Positions 59,559-64,000 of a DNA stretch of 64,000 nucleotides are shown here, in pieces. The notes beneath the pieces were generated by a model, which was not told where the DNA came from, searched no databases, and was given only the letters and a program-made list of their open reading frames with translations. How positions within the stretch are numbered: position 1 is the stretch's first letter; every line of letters begins with the position of its first letter. Both the position numbers and the translations under genes were made by a program. The stretch spans positions 2,852,001 through 2,916,000 of the forward strand of contig NZ_CP133774.1 of assembly GCF_034344865.1 (NCBI RefSeq), in the 5' to 3' direction. The DNA is from Pseudomonas sp. 10S4 (lineage in GTDB: Bacteria; Pseudomonadota; Gammaproteobacteria; Pseudomonadales; Pseudomonadaceae).

Positions 59559-59643
59559 TTGGCGTTTATCTTCTGTCAGTCTGCATCCAGGCCGGTTTGA
59601 TGCCGTATGAATAAAGAGAACATTTGCCTGGGAGGAGCGGCTT

Positions 59644-60741
59644 ATTAAACCGCTTTTCGCCAAAGGCCCCTCACTGGGCGTGCGCTTATTGGTGCTGGTC
59701 GTGCTATCGGTCGCGCTGATGGTGGTCGATGCCCGCTTCACACTGCTCAAGCCAGTGCGTAGTCAGATGTCGCTGGTGCTGATGCAGTCTTACTGGATCA
59801 CCGACCTGCCGCAGCGGCTATGGCAAGGTGTGGCCAGCCAATTTGGCAGCCGTACCGAACTGGTTGCCGAGAACGAAAAACTCAAGACTGAAAACCTGCT
59901 GCTGCAGGGTCGCATGCAAAAGCTTGCCGCCCTCACGGAGCAGAACGTTCGGCTGCGCGAGTTGCTCAATTCCTCCGCGCTGGTCAACGAGAAGGTCGAA
60001 GTGGCCGAGTTGATCGGCATGGACCCCAACCCCTTCACCCATCGCATCATCATCAATAAAGGTGAGCGCGACGGTGTGGTCCTCGGTCAGCCGGTGCTCG
60101 ATGCCCGCGGCCTGATGGGCCAAGTGGTGGAGTTGATGCCGTACACCTCCCGCGTATTGTTGCTGACAGACACGACCCACAGCATCCCTGTGCAAGTGAA
60201 CCGTAACGGCCTGCGGGCGATTGCCAGCGGCACCGGTAATCCGGAACGCCTGGAACTGCGTCATGTCGCCGACACTGCCGACATTAAAGAAGGCGACTTG
60301 TTGGTTAGCTCCGGCCTCGGTCAGCGTTTCCCGGCGGGTTACCCGGTAGCAACGGTCAAGGAAGTGATCCACGATTCCGGCCAGCCGTTTGCCATTGTGC
60401 GCGCCGTGCCGACCGCAGCCTTGAACCGTAGCCGTTATCTGCTGCTGGTGTTCAGCGATGGTCGCACCGCAGAAGAACGCGCCAACGACGCAGCCCAGGC
60501 CCAGGAGGCTCTGGATCAACACGGCGGCGGGCCGATCATCCCGGCAACCGTGCCGAAGCCGATTCCTGCGGTCGTGCCGACTCCAGCTGTTGCTGCGCCG
60601 GCCACAGCGCCAGTTGCCACAACGCCTGCCAAGCCTGCGGCAACCACCCGTCCGGCCAAGCCTGTCGCCAAGCCGCCTGCTGTGAAACCTGCTGCCAAAC
60701 CGCCTGTCTCTGCACCGGCCACCACTGGGGGAAGAGAATAA
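59644..60741 (+). CDS. mreC: rod-shape determining protein MreC (probable AUU start)
   Basis: About 365 residues: one N-terminal membrane helix (LLVLVVLSVALMVV), a coiled coil (LVAENEKLKTENLLLQGRM) and two beta-barrel domains (IINKGERDGVVLGQPVLD, LVSSGLGQRFPAGYPVATV), then a Pro/Ala/Lys-rich tail. No ATG, GTG or TTG lies in frame between the stop at 59,608 and GTG 59,680. That GTG has no Shine-Dalgarno and would omit the conserved KPLFAKGPSLG. ATT 59,644 has GGAGGAG six bases upstream, so I prefer this rare start. It overlaps mreD (TAATG). Confidence 0.9.
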   Translation: MKPLFAKGPSLGVRLLVLVVLSVALMVVDARFTLLKPVRSQMSLVLMQSYWITDLPQRLWQGVASQFGSRTELVAENEKLKTENLLLQGRMQKLAALTEQNVRLRELLNSSALVNEKVEVAELIGMDPNPFTHRIIINKGERDGVVLGQPVLDARGLMGQVVELMPYTSRVLLLTDTTHSIPVQVNRNGLRAIASGTGNPERLELRHVADTADIKEGDLLVSSGLGQRFPAGYPVATVKEVIHDSGQPFAIVRAVPTAALNRSRYLLLVFSDGRTAEERANDAAQAQEALDQHGGGPIIPATVPKPIPAVVPTPAVAAPATAPVATTPAKPAATTRPAKPVAKPPAVKPAAKPPVSAPATTGGRE

Positions 60742-61232
60742 TGGCCGGTGCGACTGCATCCCGAAACGGCTGGATCGTCTGGCTGACCTTCGCCATCGGT
60801 CTGTTGCTCAGCGTTTCGCCGTTGCCACAATTCATGGAAATCCTGCGCCCGCTCTGGCTGGCGTTGCTACTGGCATTCTGGGCGCTGGCCATGCCGCAAA
60901 AAGTCGGCATGGTGACCGCTTTTTGCCTGGGGCTGGCTGAAGACGTGCTCTACGGCACATTGCTTGGCCAGAATGCGTTGATCCTGACCCTCATCACCTT
61001 CCTGGTGCTGTCGCTGCAACAGCGTCTGCGGATGTTCCCGATGTGGCAGCAGTGCCTGGTGCTTCTGGTGATTTTCGGCCTGGCCCAACTGGTTCAACTG
61101 TGGCTCAGCGCCCTGACCGGCAACCGCCAACCCACCCTGGCGTTGGTACTTCCAGCCTTGGTGAGTGCGTTGCTCTGGCCGTGGATCAGCTTCGGTTTGC
61201 GTGGTTTGCGTCGACGTTACAAAATCAATTAA
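60741..61232 (+). CDS. mreD: rod-shape determining protein MreD
   Basis: A 163-residue membrane protein with five helices. [21 protein letters not shown] is the family's central motif. Its ATG shares the A of the mreC stop, so the two are coupled. It links MreC to the elongation machinery. Confidence 0.94.
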   Translation: MAGATASRNGWIVWLTFAIGLLLSVSPLPQFMEILRPLWLALLLAFWALAMPQKVGMVTAFCLGLAEDVLYGTLLGQNALILTLITFLVLSLQQRLRMFPMWQQCLVLLVIFGLAQLVQLWLSALTGNRQPTLALVLPALVSALLWPWISFGLRGLRRRYKIN

Positions 61233-61273
61233 ACGGTCAGGCATTAGCCCGTACTGGACAGGGAGATGTCTTG

Positions 61274-61873
61274 ATGAGTAAGCCGCTGTACCTCGCCTCT
61301 GGCTCGCCGCGTCGACGTGAACTGCTCACGCAGATCGGCGTGCCGTTTTCCGTCATCAGTGCGGACATCGATGAAACCCCTTTAAACGACGAAACCCCGT
61401 CGGCTTATGTCGAGCGTCTGGCGCGCGGCAAGGCCGAGGCCGGGCGCGGCACAGTCGTGTCCGATGCGTCGTTTTGCGTGTTGGGCGCCGACACGGCGGT
61501 GGTGCTGGATGGAAAAATTCTCGGCAAACCGGTGGACGAAGCCGATGCGTGCGCCATGCTTAAAATATTGTCCGGTCATGAGCATGAAGTCCTGACGGCC
61601 ATCGCGGTGCTCGACGACGAGCGTTGCGAGTCTTTGGTGGTGCGCAGTCTGGTGCGTTTTCGCCCGATCAGCGCTCAGGAAGCGGCGGCCTACTGGGCCA
61701 GCGGCGAACCCCGGGACAAGGCCGGCGGCTATGGTATTCAAGGACTGGGCGCGGTGTTTGTCGCTGGGCTCGATGGCAGCTATTCAGCGGTGGTCGGACT
61801 GCCGCTGTGCGAAACCGCAGAACTACTCGGCCGTTTCGGCATACCCTGTTGGCAAACCCTTAACGCGCGCTAA
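61274..61873 (+). CDS. maf: Maf-like nucleotide pyrophosphatase
   Basis: A 199-residue Maf/YhdE-type protein that hydrolyses non-canonical or dTTP/UTP-type nucleotides. [16 protein letters not shown] at the start, [15 protein letters not shown] helix, [28 protein letters not shown] and the C-terminal [13 protein letters not shown] are typical. GGGAG lies ahead of ATG 61,274. The mreBCD-maf-rng order is the common gammaproteobacterial one. Confidence 0.94.
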   Translation: MSKPLYLASGSPRRRELLTQIGVPFSVISADIDETPLNDETPSAYVERLARGKAEAGRGTVVSDASFCVLGADTAVVLDGKILGKPVDEADACAMLKILSGHEHEVLTAIAVLDDERCESLVVRSLVRFRPISAQEAAAYWASGEPRDKAGGYGIQGLGAVFVAGLDGSYSAVVGLPLCETAELLGRFGIPCWQTLNAR

Positions 61874-61930
61874 GCGTCGTACTGACAAGATGCGGCCATT
61901 ATCGTGAACATGCCTGAACGAGACCCTGCC

Positions 61931-63388
61931 ATGAGTGAAGAGATTCTGATCAACATCACGCCGATGGAATCGCGCGTGGCGGTGGTCGAAAACGGTGTTC
62001 TGCAAGAGGTTCATGTCGAACGCACGCAAAAGCGCGGGATCGTCGGCAACATCTATAAAGGCAAAGTCGTACGTGTTTTGCCGGGCATGCAGGCGGCCTT
62101 CGTCGACATCGGCCTGGACCGTGCAGCGTTCATTCATGCCTCGGAAATTTCCCTGCGTGAAGGCCCTGCGGTAGAAAGCATCAGCAGTCTGGTGCACGAA
62201 GGCCAGAGCCTGGTGGTGCAAGTCACCAAGGACCCGATCGGCTCAAAGGGCGCGCGCCTGACCACGCAACTGTCGATTCCATCGCGTTATCTGGTGTACA
62301 TGCCGCGCACGGCCCATGTCGGCATTTCCCTGAAGATTGAAGACGAAGCCGAGCGCGAACGCCTCAAGCAAGTGGTCACCGACTGCGTGGCCACAGAAGG
62401 CATCAAGGAAGCCGGCGGCTTCATCCTGCGTACTGCCGCCGAAGGCGCCGGGGCCGATGAAATCCTCATGGACATCCGCTACCTGCGCCGTCTGTGGGAC
62501 CAGATCAACGCCCAGATCCAAACCATCGGCGCCCCGAGCGTGATCTACGAAGACCTCGGCCTGGCCCTGCGGACCTTGCGTGACCTGGTGAGCCCGAAGA
62601 TCGAGAAGATCCGGATCGACTCCCGGGAAACCTTCCAGAAAACTACACAATTCGTCGCCGAGCTGATGCCGGAAATCGCCGATCGCCTTGAGCATTACCC
62701 TGGCGAGCGGCCGATTTTCGACCTGTACGGTGTCGAAGATGAAATCCAGAAAGCCCTCGAGCGCAAGGTGCCGCTCAAGTCCGGTGGTTATCTGGTGGTG
62801 GACCCGGCGGAAGCCATGAGCACCATCGACGTCAATACCGGTGCGTTTGTCGGCCATCGCAACCTCGAAGAAACCATCTTCAAGACCAACCTCGAAGCCG
62901 CCACCGCTATTGCCCGTCAGCTGCGCCTGCGCAACCTGGGCGGGATCATCATCATCGACTTCATCGACATGGAAGACGAAGAGCACCAGCGCCAGGTGCT
63001 GCGCACGCTTGAGAAGCAACTGGAGCGCGATCACGCCAAGACCAACATCATCGGCATCACCGAGTTGGGCCTGGTGCAGATGACCCGCAAGCGCACCCGT
63101 GAAAGTCTCGAACAGGTGCTGTGCGAACCGTGCAGCAGTTGCCAGGGTCGCGGCAAGCTCAAGACCCCGGAAACGGTCTGCTACGAAATTTTCCGCGAAA
63201 TCCTCCGCGAAGCCCGCGCCTATCAGGCTGAAGGCTATCGTGTATTGGCGAACCAGAAAGTGGTGGACCGTTTGCTCGATGAAGAGTCAGGCAACGTCGC
63301 CGAGCTGGAAGGCTTTATCGGTCGCACCATACGATTTCAGGTAGAAACCATGTATTCCCAGGAACAATACGACGTGGTGCTGCTCTGA
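61931..63388 (+). CDS. rng: ribonuclease G
   Basis: A 485-residue endoribonuclease of the RNase E/G family; it matures 16S rRNA 5' ends and degrades mRNA. The S1 domain GNIYKGKVVRVLPGMQAAFVD (shown in part), the catalytic Asp motifs STIDVNTGAFVG and IIIIDFIDMEDEEH and the zinc-link CEPCSSCQGRG are present. I set the start at ATG 61,931 (MSEEILINITPMESR); the frame extends nine codons upstream. Confidence 0.96.
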   Translation: MSEEILINITPMESRVAVVENGVLQEVHVERTQKRGIVGNIYKGKVVRVLPGMQAAFVDIGLDRAAFIHASEISLREGPAVESISSLVHEGQSLVVQVTKDPIGSKGARLTTQLSIPSRYLVYMPRTAHVGISLKIEDEAERERLKQVVTDCVATEGIKEAGGFILRTAAEGAGADEILMDIRYLRRLWDQINAQIQTIGAPSVIYEDLGLALRTLRDLVSPKIEKIRIDSRETFQKTTQFVAELMPEIADRLEHYPGERPIFDLYGVEDEIQKALERKVPLKSGGYLVVDPAEAMSTIDVNTGAFVGHRNLEETIFKTNLEAATAIARQLRLRNLGGIIIIDFIDMEDEEHQRQVLRTLEKQLERDHAKTNIIGITELGLVQMTRKRTRESLEQVLCEPCSSCQGRGKLKTPETVCYEIFREILREARAYQAEGYRVLANQKVVDRLLDEESGNVAELEGFIGRTIRFQVETMYSQEQYDVVLL

Positions 63389-63463
63389 ATCTCCAGGTTT
63401 CACCGCGACTAGAACGGCTGGCCTCAGCTTTTTGCAGTATTTATGCCATGGGAGCCAACTGAC

Positions 63464-64000
63464 ATGGACCGTCTGACACGCATTTTGGCTGCAATGACCC
63501 GCTGGGGGCTGGGCCTGTGTGCGTTGGTTCTGGTGCTGATGGCGTTGTACGTCAGCCTCGGTCGGGAACTGACGCCACTGGTGGCCGAATACCGCGCCGA
63601 CATCGAGACCAAGGCCAGTGACGCGTTGGGCATGCCCCTGCAAATCGGCAGGCTGGAAGGTAGCTGGAGCGGTTTTGCGCCGATTCTGCTGGCTCACGAC
63701 GTGACGGTCGGCGAGGGCAGCAATGCCCTGCACCTGGATAACGTGCGCGCCGTGCCGGATCTCTGGGCCAGCCTGATGGCCCGGCAAGTACGCATTGCTC
63801 ACCTGGAACTCAATGGTCTGAAGATCAGCCTCAAGGAAGGCGAGGACGGTCAATGGGCGCTGGAAGGTTTGCCGGTGCGGCAGGACCAGCCGCTCGACCC
63901 GGAACAACTGCTCAATAGCCTGCAAATGATCGAACAGCTGTCGGTACTCGATAGCCAGATCACCTTGCAGCCCGTGGACCATGAACCGTTGACGTTGACC
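63464..64000 (+). CDS. yhdP: YhdP-family (TIGR02099-type) envelope protein, 5' part
   Basis: The first 179 residues of a very large protein; the window ends inside it. One N-terminal membrane helix (LGLCALVLVLMALYVSLG) is followed by VAEYRADIETKASDALGMPLQIGRLEGSW, here shown in two parts as the AsmA-like repeat start. YhdP moves phospholipid between inner and outer membranes. The position after rng is the standard one. Confidence 0.88.
   Translation, partial: MDRLTRILAAMTRWGLGLCALVLVLMALYVSLGRELTPLVAEYRADIETKASDALGMPLQIGRLEGSWSGFAPILLAHDVTVGEGSNALHLDNVRAVPDLWASLMARQVRIAHLELNGLKISLKEGEDGQWALEGLPVRQDQPLDPEQLLNSLQMIEQLSVLDSQITLQPVDHEPLTLT

Overview
The window looks like a chromosomal segment of a fluorescent-group Pseudomonas. 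It carries prfC, a dpp dipeptide-uptake locus with an OprD-type porin, roxSR, galactarate catabolism genes, gatCAB, mreBCD, maf, rng and the start of a yhdP-like gene. Many intergenic gaps hold the REP/REPIN elements (GTGGGAGCGGGCTTGCTCGC type) typical of this group. Assignment rests on gene content and repeats only.

Layout. 1-2.1 kb is an accessory stretch: the 5' end of a membrane-protein gene, a haem-oxygenase-like diiron oxidase candidate, and IS5-family debris. 2.4-4.1 kb is prfC with a strong terminator. 4.17-5.45 kb is an IS481-type element that split a REP, with an amber stop in its transposase. 5.5-6.9 kb holds a DUF6124 gene and a small secreted acidic protein. 7.2-23.8 kb is a one-directional biosynthetic island: a three-gene ABC exporter, an NRPS (A-T-C-T-E-C), SbnA-like and SbnB-like enzymes that together should make L-2,3-diaminopropionate, a second A-T protein, a free-standing condensation domain and a PhpK-like radical SAM protein. 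I do not recognise the whole combination as a known pathway. The island lies between a decayed copy (6.91-7.18 kb) and the intact copy (24.45 kb onward) of the terminator-REP-dppF-dppD' segment, in direct orientation, which suggests how it arrived.

24.6-37.2 kb (minus strand) is the dpp region: dppF, dppD, dppC, dppB, four paralogous peptide-binding proteins and an OpdD/OpdP-like porin, with hairpins between several cistrons. 37.4-37.9 kb is non-coding repetitive DNA. 38-43.3 kb holds a NIPSNAP-like protein, a SIMPL protein, the RoxS/RoxR redox two-component system and an SbmA/YddA-type ABC protein. 43.5-51.7 kb is aldarate catabolism: FadR-type regulator, kdgD, alpha-ketoglutarate semialdehyde dehydrogenase, MFS transporter and garD. 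It is interrupted by a minus-strand zinc-phospholipase-like gene preceded by a perfect LexA box. 51.8-54.9 kb has an AEC transporter, pcaC, a Ca/Na antiporter and a small RlpA-like lipoprotein. 55.0-58.3 kb is gatCAB (minus), divergent from mreBCD-maf-rng-yhdP (plus, 58.5-64.0 kb).

Caution. At least ten single-base frame breaks occur, two of them in gatA, whose loss should be lethal in Pseudomonas. Most are therefore more likely sequence errors than real mutations. The three breaks in the NRPS genes are all one-base shortfalls in or beside homopolymers, and restoring one base rebuilds canonical domains. I treat the NRPS genes as probably intact in the organism.
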